Counted from the stretch's first letter, positions 1 to 8,535 are shown. The stretch: 64,000 bases of DNA from Flavobacterium terrae (GCF_900142035.1 NZ_FQZI01000003.1:372001-436000); one strand, 5' to 3'. Numbers and translations: made by a program. The notes: generated by a model not told the origin, from the letters alone.

Positions 1-279
1 AAATGTTTGATTGGAGTTCATGTATTTTGACCAATCGATACCTTGAATTCCTTTGTATAAACTTGCTTCGTTAAAAGCTCTGAAATTATAAATTGGCTTT
101 AAAATTTTCAATGCTGTTCGTAAAGCTAAATTGGATTTATACATAAAACCTTTGTCTCCAACAAAGCTTACCATTCGGGTTCCAATTTCTATATTTTGAG
201 CACCCAATTGGTGTAATTCTTTTGCTAATATTTCTTCAAAACCAAATAAAGTTTTGGCAATCATTTTAAAGTTTTCCAT
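1..279 (-). CDS. THUMP-domain RNA methyltransferase, N-terminal part (runs off the left edge)
   Basis: Only the first 93 codons are present; the frame is open to base 1. The protein begins MENFKMIAKTLFGFEEILAK and continues with a stretch on elements that measure template length and a conserved 'NEASLYKGIQGIDW' segment. This matches the start of the bacterial RlmL/YpsC-like class I SAM-dependent methyltransferases, which carry a THUMP RNA-binding domain before the catalytic domain and make N2-methylguanosine in 23S rRNA. The catalytic half lies outside the window, so the substrate cannot be judged. It is divergent from the methyltransferase gene at 388, with 108 bp between the starts. Confidence 0.75.
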   Translation of the reverse strand, partial: MENFKMIAKTLFGFEEILAKELHQLGAQNIEIGTRMVSFVGDKGFMYKSNLALRTALKILKPIYNFRAFNEASLYKGIQGIDWSKYMNSNQTF

Positions 280-362
280 AAACTCTTCTCTTTCCAACTA
301 ATAATTTGCTAATTCCAATGAATCTTTAAATTTCAAATTGGAACAGGTTCGCAAAATTACTG

Positions 363-370
363 TAAATTTG
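363..370 (+). promoter_or_regulatory. Bacteroidetes -7 box TAAATTTG
   Basis: TAAATTTG matches the TAnnTTTG consensus of the Bacteroidetes primary sigma factor and ends 17 bases before the ATG at 388. A TTG at 338-340 could be the -33 element. Confidence 0.6.
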
Positions 371-387
371 CAAGTAAATACGAATAA

Positions 388-1131
388 ATGTCAGAAAACA
401 ATACTTCACAAGAAAACAATTGGTTCGAAACTTGGTTCGACTCTCCATATTATCATATTTTATACAAAGATCGTAATGATACCGAAGCCCAATTGTTCAT
501 GGATAACCTTACACATTACCTAAATTTACCAGAAGAAGCTAAAATTTTAGATCTTGCTTGTGGCAAAGGACGTCATGCTATTTACTTGAATCAATTAGGA
601 TATGATGTAACAGGTGTTGATTTATCAGAAAACAGTATTAAAGAAGCTTCAAAGTCAAGCAACGACACATTACATTTTAAAGTACACGATATGCGTGTGC
701 AAACAGAGGAAAAATACGATGCGGTTTTTAATTTATTTACCAGTTTTGGTTATTTTGAAAATGAAGAAGATAATTTTAAAACATTAGCTGCTATCAAAAA
801 CAGTTTAACCGAATATGGTTTTGCTGTAATTGATTTTATGAATGCAAATTATGTTATTGATAATTTAGTTCCAGAAGAAGTAAAAACTGTTAATGGAATT
901 GATTTTAATATCAAACGTTATCTTACTGATGGTCATATTTATAAAGAAATTGATTTTGAAGATAAAGGACAGAAATTCCATTTCACAGAAAAAGTAAGAG
1001 CTTTGACTTTACAAGATTTTGAACAAATGATGGAAAAAGCCGACATTTATTTGTTGGACATTTTTGGAGATTACAAACTTCGAAAATTCTACAAAAACGA
1101 TTCTGAACGATTGATTATGGTTTTTAAATAG
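388..1131 (+). CDS. Class I SAM-dependent methyltransferase
   Basis: A 247-residue soluble protein with the Rossmann-type SAM-binding motif I at residues 53-63 (ILDLACGKGRH), followed by the motif II acidic residue in 'GYDVTGVDLS' near residue 77 and a 'YDAVFNLFTSFGYF' post-motif near residues 110-125. The fold is the small-molecule methyltransferase type (Methyltransf_25/11). Nothing here fixes the substrate. The gene follows its own TAnnTTTG box and is followed 29 bp later by the ZIP transporter, so the two may be co-transcribed. Confidence 0.85.
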   Translation: MSENNTSQENNWFETWFDSPYYHILYKDRNDTEAQLFMDNLTHYLNLPEEAKILDLACGKGRHAIYLNQLGYDVTGVDLSENSIKEASKSSNDTLHFKVHDMRVQTEEKYDAVFNLFTSFGYFENEEDNFKTLAAIKNSLTEYGFAVIDFMNANYVIDNLVPEEVKTVNGIDFNIKRYLTDGHIYKEIDFEDKGQKFHFTEKVRALTLQDFEQMMEKADIYLLDIFGDYKLRKFYKNDSERLIMVFK

Positions 1132-1160
1132 TTAAATACCGCATAACTCATAATTAATTT

Positions 1161-1856
1161 ATGATATACATCATTCCATTTTTATCAGTAGTATTAGGAT
1201 ATATAATTGCTACTTTTTTACAACCTAAAAACAAAAAGAATCTAAAACTTTTACTGGCTTTTAGTGGATCTTTCCTTTTAGCATTAACGGTTTCACATTT
1301 ATTGCCTGAAATATATTCTGGATACAATGTTTCACAAAGTGCGGAACATACGCATAACAATACTGGGATTTTTATCATGGTTGGAATTGTATTCCAGATC
1401 ATTTTGGAATATTTCTCACAAGGTGCCGAACACGGTCACGTGCATGGTCATGATAAAATGAATCACATTCCTTGGGCATTATTCATCAGTTTGTGTTTAC
1501 ATGCTCTTTTAGAAGGAATGCCTGTAAGTCAGCATCATCATTTGGCTTGGGGAATTTCGATTCACCACTTCCCTATTGCCATCATTTTGACAACATTTTT
1601 AATGCAATCCCACTTAAATAAAGTTTCAAGATTAATTTTTATGATTGTTTTTGCTTTAATGACTCCACTAGGAACATTAATAGCAACAGATTCGACTGCA
1701 TTACTACGATTTCAAACTGAAATCACCGCCTTTGTTATTGGTATTTTATTCCACATATCGTCTACTATCATTTTTGAAAGTAGCGAAGGACACAAATTCA
1801 ATATGGCTAAACTTACAGCTATCATTTTAGGAATTGTGTTGGCTTATTTTATGTAA
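1161..1856 (+). CDS. ZIP-family divalent metal transporter
   Basis: A 231-residue inner-membrane protein with about seven to eight hydrophobic segments. The ZIP signature helices are visible: HLLPE at 46-50, LHALLEGMP at 113-121 with metal-ligand His and Glu, and SIHHFPIA at 133-140 with two His. A cytoplasm-facing histidine loop (GAEHGHVHGHD, 88-98) is typical of zinc-transporting ZIPs. The likely role is uptake of zinc or a related divalent metal; specificity is inferred only. The short header 'cataactcataatt' just upstream (1142-1155) matches the tandem repeat unit at 58.5 kb. Confidence 0.88.
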   Translation: MIYIIPFLSVVLGYIIATFLQPKNKKNLKLLLAFSGSFLLALTVSHLLPEIYSGYNVSQSAEHTHNNTGIFIMVGIVFQIILEYFSQGAEHGHVHGHDKMNHIPWALFISLCLHALLEGMPVSQHHHLAWGISIHHFPIAIILTTFLMQSHLNKVSRLIFMIVFALMTPLGTLIATDSTALLRFQTEITAFVIGILFHISSTIIFESSEGHKFNMAKLTAIILGIVLAYFM

Positions 1857-1859
1857 GTT

Positions 1860-2321
1860 ATGAGAAAAATATTTTTACTTTTAATTAATTTAATAAGCCT
1901 TAACTTTTGTTTTTCACAAAATACAAATCTCGTTTTAATGGTAAATGACCAACTTTTAAATGGAGAAATAACAAATCTTTATTTAAAATTTGAGAATGAA
2001 AATGAAACAAAAAAAATATATGTAAATTATTATCCTGGAGATTTGATTTTAAATTCAGAAACTTTAGAGCTTATAAATTCTGACAAAACGAATAAAATAT
2101 ATTTACATTTTGACTATAAAACTTTTAAAAAAGAAAAACATCTTATTTCAAATTTTGATATTGAATTAAAGAAGATTATGTTTCAACAGCCTTACTTAAT
2201 TATTAATGTATTCGATTTTACAGACAAAAAGTATCGAAAATGGTATCAATACTTGACTAATGAAAACTATCTACCACAAATTATTTTTCCAAATAGTGGA
2301 ATTTATGTGAGAATGAAATAA
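1860..2321 (+). CDS. Secreted protein of unknown function
   Basis: I do not recognise this family. The 153-residue product starts with a clear Sec signal peptide (hydrophobic residues 4-17, then CFSQ|N) and has no further membrane segment. The rest is rich in beta-prone and lysine/asparagine-rich stretches, with no cysteine motif. The start codon lies three bases after the ZIP stop, so translation may be coupled and the gene is probably in the ZIP transcript. Base composition is very AT-rich compared with the neighbours, which suggests weak conservation. Confidence 0.6.
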   Translation: MRKIFLLLINLISLNFCFSQNTNLVLMVNDQLLNGEITNLYLKFENENETKKIYVNYYPGDLILNSETLELINSDKTNKIYLHFDYKTFKKEKHLISNFDIELKKIMFQQPYLIINVFDFTDKKYRKWYQYLTNENYLPQIIFPNSGIYVRMK

Positions 2322-2357
2322 ACACTTTTTACTGATTTTTCCATTCTAAAATCTTCT

Positions 2358-2365
2358 TAACTTTG
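2358..2365 (+). promoter_or_regulatory. Bacteroidetes -7 box TAACTTTG before murQ
   Basis: TAACTTTG fits TAnnTTTG and ends 28 bases before the murQ ATG. This gives the murQ cluster a promoter of its own. Confidence 0.6.
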
Positions 2366-2393
2366 AAACTCTGTCACATTACACTAATAAAAA

Positions 2394-3209
2394 ATGACTT
2401 TCACAAAAACCACAGAGCAATCCTCAAAATACGAGCATTTAGAACAAATGCCTCTTCATGATTTATTGACCAATATTAACAATGAAGATAAAACCGTACC
2501 ATTAGCCGTTGAAAAAGCTTTACCTCAAATTGAAATTTTGGTAACAAAAGTGGTAGAACAAATGAAAAAAGGCGGTCGCTTGTTTTACATTGGAGCAGGT
2601 ACTTCAGGTCGTTTGGGAATTGTAGATGCTTCAGAGTGTCCTCCAACTTTTGGAGTGCCTTTCGATTTGGTAATTGGAATCATTGCTGGAGGCGATACTG
2701 CCATTAGAAAGGCTGTAGAATTTGCAGAAGACGATAAGGAACAAGCATGGAAAGATCTTCAAGAATGGAATATCAATGAAAATGATGTGGTTATTGGAAT
2801 TGCAGCATCAGGAACAACTCCTTATGTAATAGGAGGTTTAGAAAAATGTAACGAAAATAATATTACAACTGGTTGTATTACTTGCAACCAAGGAAGTCCT
2901 TTGGCACAAACTGCCCTTCTTCCAATTGAAGTAGTTGTAGGTCCTGAATTTGTAACTGGAAGTAGCCGAATGAAGGCAGGAACAGCTCAAAAATTGGTTC
3001 TAAACATGATTTCGACAGCTACCATGATTCAGTTGGGGCGTGTAAAAGGAAACAAAATGGTCGATATGCAACTTAGCAATGTTAAGTTAATTGACCGTGG
3101 TGTTCGAATGATTATGGGAGAAATTCCTGTAACTTATGAAGAAGCTGAAAAGCTTTTAAAAGAACACGGAAGCGTGAGAAAAGCTGTGGAAAGTTATCAA
3201 TCTAAATAA
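2394..3209 (+). CDS. murQ: N-acetylmuramic acid 6-phosphate etherase
   Basis: MurQ cleaves the lactyl ether of MurNAc-6-phosphate to GlcNAc-6-phosphate in cytoplasmic recycling of cell-wall sugars. The 271-residue protein shows the SIS sugar-phosphate isomerase fold: the phosphate-binding loop GAGTSGRLGIVDASECPPTFG region at about residues 63-83 with the catalytic glutamate in SECPP, 'IAASGTTPYV' near 138-147, and the family-specific 'TGSSRMKAGTAQKL' near 187-200. It is somewhat shorter than the roughly 300-residue proteobacterial enzymes because the C-terminal UBA-like domain is reduced, as is usual in Bacteroidetes. Confidence 0.95.
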   Translation: MTFTKTTEQSSKYEHLEQMPLHDLLTNINNEDKTVPLAVEKALPQIEILVTKVVEQMKKGGRLFYIGAGTSGRLGIVDASECPPTFGVPFDLVIGIIAGGDTAIRKAVEFAEDDKEQAWKDLQEWNINENDVVIGIAASGTTPYVIGGLEKCNENNITTGCITCNQGSPLAQTALLPIEVVVGPEFVTGSSRMKAGTAQKLVLNMISTATMIQLGRVKGNKMVDMQLSNVKLIDRGVRMIMGEIPVTYEEAEKLLKEHGSVRKAVESYQSK

Positions 3210-3215
3210 GAGAAA

Positions 3216-3440
3216 ATGTCTACCAACAAAGAAGTTTTATACAAAGGAATTAAATTTTTAAGTTTTGCCTTGCCGTTAATGTTCATTGGACCTTCGGTGA
3301 TTTTTAGTTCTTTTAAAAATCAGAACCACCCTTTTTATATTCCTATTTTAGGGATTGGTATTATTTTGTGCTTACTAGCAATTTTTCTTATCTTTAAAGG
3401 AATTCAAACCATAATGAGAAGTCTTTTTAATGGAAACTAA
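3216..3440 (+). CDS. Small two-helix membrane protein (DUF6095-like)
   Basis: A 74-residue protein with two predicted membrane helices (about residues 13-30 and 41-62) and a short charged N-terminus. In flavobacteria a protein like this commonly follows murQ, and I recall it as DUF6095; that name is from memory. It starts six bases after murQ and its end overlaps the next start by 11 bases, so the three genes form one tightly packed operon. No function can be assigned. Confidence 0.7.
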   Translation: MSTNKEVLYKGIKFLSFALPLMFIGPSVIFSSFKNQNHPFYIPILGIGIILCLLAIFLIFKGIQTIMRSLFNGN

Positions 3441-4005
3441 AAACATATACTTAGAAAGCGTAAAAAAACAAATGCTTTACTACAAAACTATTGCAGATAA
3501 AGCAATAGACCAATTAGATGAAGACCAATTATTCTTCAGTACAAACGAAGACACCAACAGTATTGCAGTAATCATGAAACATATGGCAGGAAATATGCTT
3601 TCTCGTTGGACAGATTTTCTAACAACCGATGGAGAAAAAGAATGGCGTAAACGTGATGAAGAATTTGAAAATAACACATCAACTAAAGCCGAATTAATAA
3701 CTCTTTGGACAAAAGGTTGGAATTGTTTTTTTAATGCTATTAATTCGCTTCAACCTGAACAATTATCACAAATAATTTATATCAGAAACGAAGGTCAAAC
3801 AGCCTTAGATGCCATCAACCGTCAATTAGCACATTACCCTTATCATATTGGTCAAATTGTGTTTTGTGCCAAAATGCTTAAGAAAACAGAATGGAATAGT
3901 TTATCAATTCCGAAAAACAAATCAAAAGACTATAATGCAGACAAATTTTCGAAAGAAAAAAGTCTAAAGCATTTTACGGATGATGAAATGAATAAATTGA
4001 AATAA
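3430..4005 (+). CDS. DUF1572 (DinB-like) family protein
   Basis: A 191-residue soluble helical protein of the DinB/YfiT four-helix superfamily. It has the usual three-histidine metal-site pattern: His in 'VIMKHMAGNM' near residue 49, and two in 'AHYPYHIGQIVF' near residues 135-146. Members may bind nickel or zinc and some act as thiol S-transferases, but DUF1572 itself has no proven activity. It overlaps the small membrane protein gene upstream and is transcribed with murQ. Confidence 0.85.
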   Translation: METKNIYLESVKKQMLYYKTIADKAIDQLDEDQLFFSTNEDTNSIAVIMKHMAGNMLSRWTDFLTTDGEKEWRKRDEEFENNTSTKAELITLWTKGWNCFFNAINSLQPEQLSQIIYIRNEGQTALDAINRQLAHYPYHIGQIVFCAKMLKKTEWNSLSIPKNKSKDYNADKFSKEKSLKHFTDDEMNKLK

Positions 4006-4008
4006 TTA

Positions 4009-4218
4009 ATGGCTGGTTTTTATAATCTTGCTGGCGGATTTTTATGGTGGGTTTTAATAAAATTTTGCTCAACAAATCTTTCTGAAGAACAATCAGATAT
4101 ATTTAATAAAAGGAATCAATGGTTTTTCTATTTAATACAAATCTTTGCTTGTCTTTTAATTATTTACATTATTATATATGTTAATAACATAGCCCTGATA
4201 GAAGCGGCATCCTTTTAA
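4009..4218 (+). CDS. Small membrane protein whose end is formed by a repeat element
   Basis: A 69-residue product with two hydrophobic segments (about 4-20 and 39-60) and no recognisable family. It starts three bases after the DUF1572 stop. The last nine codons, including the stop, are supplied by the structured repeat that begins at 4190. The gene may therefore have been trimmed or extended by insertion of that element. It could also be a non-coding stretch that happens to stay open. Confidence 0.45.
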   Translation: MAGFYNLAGGFLWWVLIKFCSTNLSEEQSDIFNKRNQWFFYLIQIFACLLIIYIIIYVNNIALIEAASF

Positions 4219-4282
4219 AAGGACATTTCGAGAACCTCAATGTCCTTTTAAAAGATATAGCGTATAGCAGGAAATAGCTCCT
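4190..4282 (+). repeat. Structured dispersed repeat, copy 1 (candidate flavo-1-like RNA element)
   Basis: It starts AGCCCTGATAGAAGCGGCAT and ends AGCGTATAGCAGGAAATAGC plus TCC. Between these is a long hairpin with 15-base arms (TTTTAAAAGGACATT / AATGTCCTTTTAAAA). A second copy with the same flanks lies at 26080-26171. The flanks agree at most positions while the hairpin arms differ but stay complementary, as in a selected RNA structure or folded mobile repeat. From memory it resembles the flavo-1 RNA class of flavobacteria; not verified. Confidence 0.75.
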
Positions 4283-4288
4283 AAAAAA

Positions 4289-4657
4289 ATGAAAAAAATA
4301 ATTGCATTACTTACTCTTTCATTGTTTTCATGTTACGAACAAGAACAAAAATGCGAAGATTTTAAAACTGGAAAATTTCAGTTTACACAAGAAATTGAAG
4401 GTAAAAAAATGACTTCGGTTTTTGAGCGAAATGATTCGTTACAAATAGAAACTTTTAATGGTAAAACAGATACGGCTAGTGTTCGCTGGGTAAATGATTG
4501 TGAATATGTTTTACAAAAGTTACATCCTAAAAACATGCAAGAAAAAAAAGCAATTAACATTAAAATACTGAGTACCAAAGAGAATGAATATCAATTTGAA
4601 TATTCTTTTGTTGGCGAAGCAAAAAAAGAAAAAGGAACTGTAACAAAAATCAATTAG
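4289..4657 (+). CDS. Small lipoprotein of unknown function
   Basis: A 122-residue lipoprotein: signal peptide with lipobox LFSC, Cys at residue 15. The mature part is a small beta-rich domain with two further cysteines (CEDFKTGKFQF near 22 and NDCEYV near 71) that could form a disulfide, and a conserved-looking 'RNDSLQIETFNGKTDTASVRW' core. I recall close homologues being labelled 'DNA topoisomerase IV' in databases; nothing in this sequence supports that. It sits six bases after the repeat element and 34 bp before terC. Confidence 0.7.
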   Translation: MKKIIALLTLSLFSCYEQEQKCEDFKTGKFQFTQEIEGKKMTSVFERNDSLQIETFNGKTDTASVRWVNDCEYVLQKLHPKNMQEKKAINIKILSTKENEYQFEYSFVGEAKKEKGTVTKIN

Positions 4658-4691
4658 AACCGTATAACTCCCGTAAACATAATTAAACAAA

Positions 4692-5546
4692 ATGGAAACA
4701 TTAATGAACCCTGATGCATGGATTGCATTACTGACTTTAACTTTTTTAGAAATTATTTTAGGTATCGATAACATAGTTTTCTTATCGATTGTATCTGGAA
4801 AATTAAGAGCCGAAGATCAACCAAAAGCGAGAAGAATAGGTCTTTTATTAGCGATGGCTTTTAGAATTATACTTCTTTTTGGAATCACATGGGTTATGAG
4901 CTTAAAAAAATCATTTTTTGATTTTGATTTTGGTTTTGTTTCAGGAGGTATTTCAGGGCAGAGCTTGATCGTATTTGCTGGAGGTTTATTTCTACTTTAT
5001 AAATCGGTTTCTGAAATTCATCATAAACTAGAAGGCGAAGAAGAGTCAGCTGCTGGAAAAGCAAGTAATTCATTAAGTGGTGCTATTATACAAATTGCTT
5101 TGTTAAACATAGTTTTCTCTTTTGATAGTATCTTAACTGCGGTTGGATTAGTAAGTTCAGCTGAACCACCTACAGGTTTTGGTCCGGCTGGGGCATTAGA
5201 AATTATGGTTGGTGCAATCATTATTTCAATTATTATTATGTTGATTTTTGCTGGTCCAGTTTCTAAATTCGTTAACGAACATCCTACAATTCAAATTTTA
5301 GGGTTATCATTCCTTATTTTGATTGGGGTAATGTTGTTAGCAGAAGGTTCACATTTAGCTGACTTAAAATTCTTTGGTGGTACAGAAGTTCACAGTATTC
5401 CAAAAGGTTATTTATACTTTGCTATTTTCTTCTCTTTGTTTGTGGAATTCCTAAATTTAAGAATGAAGAAAAAAGGTACACCTGTACAATTACACAATAA
5501 TAAAATCTTGGATGAGAAGTTAACAGATAACGATTTAACTAATTAA
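4692..5546 (+). CDS. TerC family integral membrane protein
   Basis: A 284-residue inner-membrane protein with about seven helices and the TerC hallmark segments: 'EIILGIDNIVFLS' near residues 19-31 and a second repeat-like half 'IALLNIVFSFDSILTAVGLV' near residues 136-155, each with the conserved acidic residue in a helix. TerC proteins export manganese or support metal loading of secreted proteins, and some give tellurite resistance. No tellurite operon genes are nearby, so a metal-export role is more likely. Followed by a strong terminator. Confidence 0.92.
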   Translation: METLMNPDAWIALLTLTFLEIILGIDNIVFLSIVSGKLRAEDQPKARRIGLLLAMAFRIILLFGITWVMSLKKSFFDFDFGFVSGGISGQSLIVFAGGLFLLYKSVSEIHHKLEGEEESAAGKASNSLSGAIIQIALLNIVFSFDSILTAVGLVSSAEPPTGFGPAGALEIMVGAIIISIIIMLIFAGPVSKFVNEHPTIQILGLSFLILIGVMLLAEGSHLADLKFFGGTEVHSIPKGYLYFAIFFSLFVEFLNLRMKKKGTPVQLHNNKILDEKLTDNDLTN

Positions 5547-5554
5547 TCTTAAAA

Positions 5555-5583
5555 AAAAGCCCTGAAATTTTCAGGGCTTTTTT
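5555..5583. terminator. Bidirectional terminator between terC and the copper cluster
   Basis: Perfect stem AAAAGCCCTGAAA / TTTCAGGGCTTTT with A- and T-rich flanks on both sides. It can end terC on the plus strand and the multicopper oxidase transcript on the minus strand. Confidence 0.85.
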
Positions 5584-5585
5584 AT

Positions 5586-7805
5586 TTAATAATTCAAAGT
5601 TAATCCGAATCCGAATCCCATATCACTATCATAATGTGTTGATAAGGCAGAATAACGGTTCATAATATATTTAAATCCTCCCATATATTCTTTATCCGTA
5701 TTAATCATGAAAGCCATACGCAGGCGTTTTGATAAAGGAATATCTTCACGCATCAATTGAAAACGCACATTACCATCACTAAATACTTCTCCTTGAACCG
5801 TTGCAAGAAAAGGTAAAACATAACTAGCTCCTGCACTCACAACGGCGCGTTTATCTTTAGTGTTAGTTTGACCAAAAAGATTCTTTTCAATTTCATCATG
5901 TCCCATTTTACGGTAGCGCCAATCAAAACCAATGAAAGGCATAAACCATTGCATTTTTCCAATATATCTCCCAATGTGAGTTTCGGTTTCATAGCCATGC
6001 ATATCGTTATACCCCAAACGCCATTCTGTGCCTATACTCCATCGTGTATTTTGCAACATAAACATACCATCGTTTCCATTGGTTGCAAAATCATTTTCGG
6101 CCATAAAATGAAATTCACGATCGTCAGCTTTCAGCATTTTATAAGCTTTTTTAGGATCAGGTAATTCTGGATTTGGTTTTTGATTTTCATACGAAAAGAT
6201 TCTGCCCATACCACTCATCATATGGTATAAAATATGACAGTGAAAAAACCAATCTCCTTCTTCATTAGCTAGAAATTCAATAGTATCAGTTTCCATTGGC
6301 ATAATATCCACAACGTTTTTTAAAGGAGCATAATCTCCTTGACCATTGATCAAACGGAAATCATGTCCGTGTAAATGCATTGGGTGACGCATCATTGAAC
6401 CATTATAAAGAGTAATACGTAATATTTCTCCTTTCTTAACCAAAATTTTATCCGTTTCTGAAATCACTTTATTATCTAGACTCCAAACGTAACGATTCAT
6501 ATTACCTGTAAGTTCAAATCGTAATTCTTTAACTGGAGCATTAGAAGGCAAAACTGTTTTAGTAGGTGACTTCAGCATTGCATAATTTAAAGTCACTATA
6601 CTTGATAGTTTATTTGCATTATATTGATGTTCTGAATGTTCATTAGACATTACTTTTTTTTCATTCTTTTTACCAGTAATTTCGGGATACATAACCGTAT
6701 TCATGTCCATTTGGTTCAAACTCATTTTCATCCCCATATCATTCAATTCTCCGTTCATTTTCATCATATCGTTCATCATCTTCATCCCTTCAAAATACTT
6801 TAATTTAGGCAATGGTGAAACCAATTGCTTTATTCCATTTCCTAAAAAAAGTGATGCCGATTTTGTTCTGTCTTCCGGGGTTGCTAAAAACTCATAAGCG
6901 GTTTCATCAGCAGGAATATCAACCACAACATCATAGGTTTCTGATACAGCGATAAGTAAACGATCTACTTCTACAGGTTCAACATCATTACCATCATTAG
7001 CCACAACTGTTATTTTTCCTCCAGCATATGTAAGCCAAAAATTAGTTGACGCACCACCATTTGAAATTCTTAACCTCACCTTTTCGCCGCCTCTAATCCC
7101 TGTAATTTGATTTTCTGGTTTACCATTTACAAAGAACTTTTCATAATATACATCACTCACATCCATGGCTAACATTCGTTTCCATTCGTTAGTTAGTTTG
7201 GTTTTTAAATGACCTTCTTTGATTGCTTCAGCATAACTTTGAGTAGTCCCTTTTTTTATAGCAAACCAATCGGAAGCATTGTGCAGCATTCGATGCACAT
7301 TTTTAGGATCAGTGTTAGTCCATTCACTTAAAATTACTGGATAAGTAGGCAAATCATCAATCCCTTTTCGAAAAGTTGAATCATCACTTCTTTTATTGAA
7401 AATCATGGAACCATACATTCCTATTTGCTCTTGCAATCCTGAATGACTATGGTACCAATGCGTTCCGTTTTGTTTTATAGGAAACTGATAAATATATGTA
7501 CTACCTGGTTTTATAGGCATTTGGGTTAGATAAGGTACTCCATCTTCTTTATTTGGTAAAAAAACACCATGCCAGTGCATGCTGGTTTCTTCATTTAATT
7601 CGTTGTGGACATAAATCTTTGCCATATCACCTTCAGTAAAAGTTAATGTTGGCATAGGAATCTGACCATTGACAGCAATGGCTCTTTTTTCTTTACCAGC
7701 ATAATTCACAATGGTATCTCGGACATATAAATCATATCTAACGACTTTTTGCGCAAAAGCCGTCGATATGAATAATAATATTATAATTTTAATTAAAAAT
7801 TTCAT
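5586..7805 (-). CDS. Multicopper oxidase with a C-terminal outer-membrane-barrel-like region (CopA-CopB-like fusion)
   Basis: A 739-residue exported CopA-type oxidase, likely oxidising Cu(I) in copper detoxification. I chose the ATG at 7805 because it gives a clean signal peptide (residues 1-18, ending AFA|Q) and avoids overlap with the gene upstream; an ATG at 7841 would add 12 odd residues. Copper ligands are intact: HWHG at 77-80, HWYHSH at 116-121, then HPMHLHGHDF and FHCHILYHMMSGM in the third cupredoxin domain. A Met-rich linker lies near residues 335-380. After the oxidase, the last roughly 180 residues are aromatic, beta-strand-like, resemble CopB and end in Tyr, as outer-membrane barrels do. 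Last gene of the copper transcript. Confidence 0.9.
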   Translation of the reverse strand: MKFLIKIIILLFISTAFAQKVVRYDLYVRDTIVNYAGKEKRAIAVNGQIPMPTLTFTEGDMAKIYVHNELNEETSMHWHGVFLPNKEDGVPYLTQMPIKPGSTYIYQFPIKQNGTHWYHSHSGLQEQIGMYGSMIFNKRSDDSTFRKGIDDLPTYPVILSEWTNTDPKNVHRMLHNASDWFAIKKGTTQSYAEAIKEGHLKTKLTNEWKRMLAMDVSDVYYEKFFVNGKPENQITGIRGGEKVRLRISNGGASTNFWLTYAGGKITVVANDGNDVEPVEVDRLLIAVSETYDVVVDIPADETAYEFLATPEDRTKSASLFLGNGIKQLVSPLPKLKYFEGMKMMNDMMKMNGELNDMGMKMSLNQMDMNTVMYPEITGKKNEKKVMSNEHSEHQYNANKLSSIVTLNYAMLKSPTKTVLPSNAPVKELRFELTGNMNRYVWSLDNKVISETDKILVKKGEILRITLYNGSMMRHPMHLHGHDFRLINGQGDYAPLKNVVDIMPMETDTIEFLANEEGDWFFHCHILYHMMSGMGRIFSYENQKPNPELPDPKKAYKMLKADDREFHFMAENDFATNGNDGMFMLQNTRWSIGTEWRLGYNDMHGYETETHIGRYIGKMQWFMPFIGFDWRYRKMGHDEIEKNLFGQTNTKDKRAVVSAGASYVLPFLATVQGEVFSDGNVRFQLMREDIPLSKRLRMAFMINTDKEYMGGFKYIMNRYSALSTHYDSDMGFGFGLTLNY

Positions 7806-7812
7806 CTTTATG

Positions 7813-8535
7813 TTATAATAATTGAAGAAGCATGTAAGCACTCATAGCTATCATTAATGCATCTTCGATAATGGTTATTGTACTCATAGGCAAATTAAAA
7901 ACAGCACCCAAACAAGCACATTGAATTCTTTTTTTATTCAAAACTGACTGCAAAACTCCTATGATACTAACTGACATAACCACAAAAGTGATTAGATTAG
8001 TTATCATTGGATTAAAATCAATTAGGAAAGCAATTCCCAAACCTAATTCTACAAAAGCATAGATATAAGCCCAAACGGGTACCTTACGTGCAATTACATC
8101 ATACATGACATAACTTTCTGCAAATCCTTTTAAGTTTAATAACTTGAAAAAAGAAAATACCAAAAAGAAACCTGCCATGAAATGTCTCATCCATATCATA
8201 GAATTGAAAGAACTTGTTCGCCATTGAATCAGTAAGGTCACAACTGTAATAAATCCAAAAATCAGTAAAACTGGTTTGTAAGTTTCCAACCAAGATTTAG
8301 TTTGGTCAGCTATTTCATTATGTGTCTTCACAGTAATTTTATACTTACTGTCTTTTTCAGTCAATGCCTTTTGCAATTCACTTAACGAAACATGTTTATC
8401 CATCGAAATTACTGCTGAATTTGTTTCTTTAGAAACTTCTACATTAGTTATGTTTGCTACAGAGAACAAAGCAGATTTTACTTTAGCCTCACAGCTTGAA
8501 CATGTCATTCCTGTTATTTGATACTCGTGTGTCAT
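7813..8535 (-). CDS. Heavy-metal-associated domain fused to a MauE/DoxX-like membrane domain
   Basis: A 240-residue protein. Residues 1-70 form an HMA domain with metal-binding GMTCSSC (Cys12, Cys15), as in copper chaperones and P-type ATPases. After a linker come about four to five membrane helices (about 87-240) of the MauE/DoxX type, with a CxC pair in 'RIQCACLGAVFN' near residue 205, a feature of redox-associated membrane proteins. It probably moves or hands over copper at the inner membrane. It lies seven bases upstream of the multicopper oxidase start, so the two should share a transcript. Confidence 0.85.
   Translation of the reverse strand: MTHEYQITGMTCSSCEAKVKSALFSVANITNVEVSKETNSAVISMDKHVSLSELQKALTEKDSKYKITVKTHNEIADQTKSWLETYKPVLLIFGFITVVTLLIQWRTSSFNSMIWMRHFMAGFFLVFSFFKLLNLKGFAESYVMYDVIARKVPVWAYIYAFVELGLGIAFLIDFNPMITNLITFVVMSVSIIGVLQSVLNKKRIQCACLGAVFNLPMSTITIIEDALMIAMSAYMLLQLL

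Noticed and set aside
7806..7841. A longer start for the multicopper oxidase
   Set aside because: The extra 12 residues would run into the HMA-MauE gene and precede the real signal peptide; ATG at 7805 is better.
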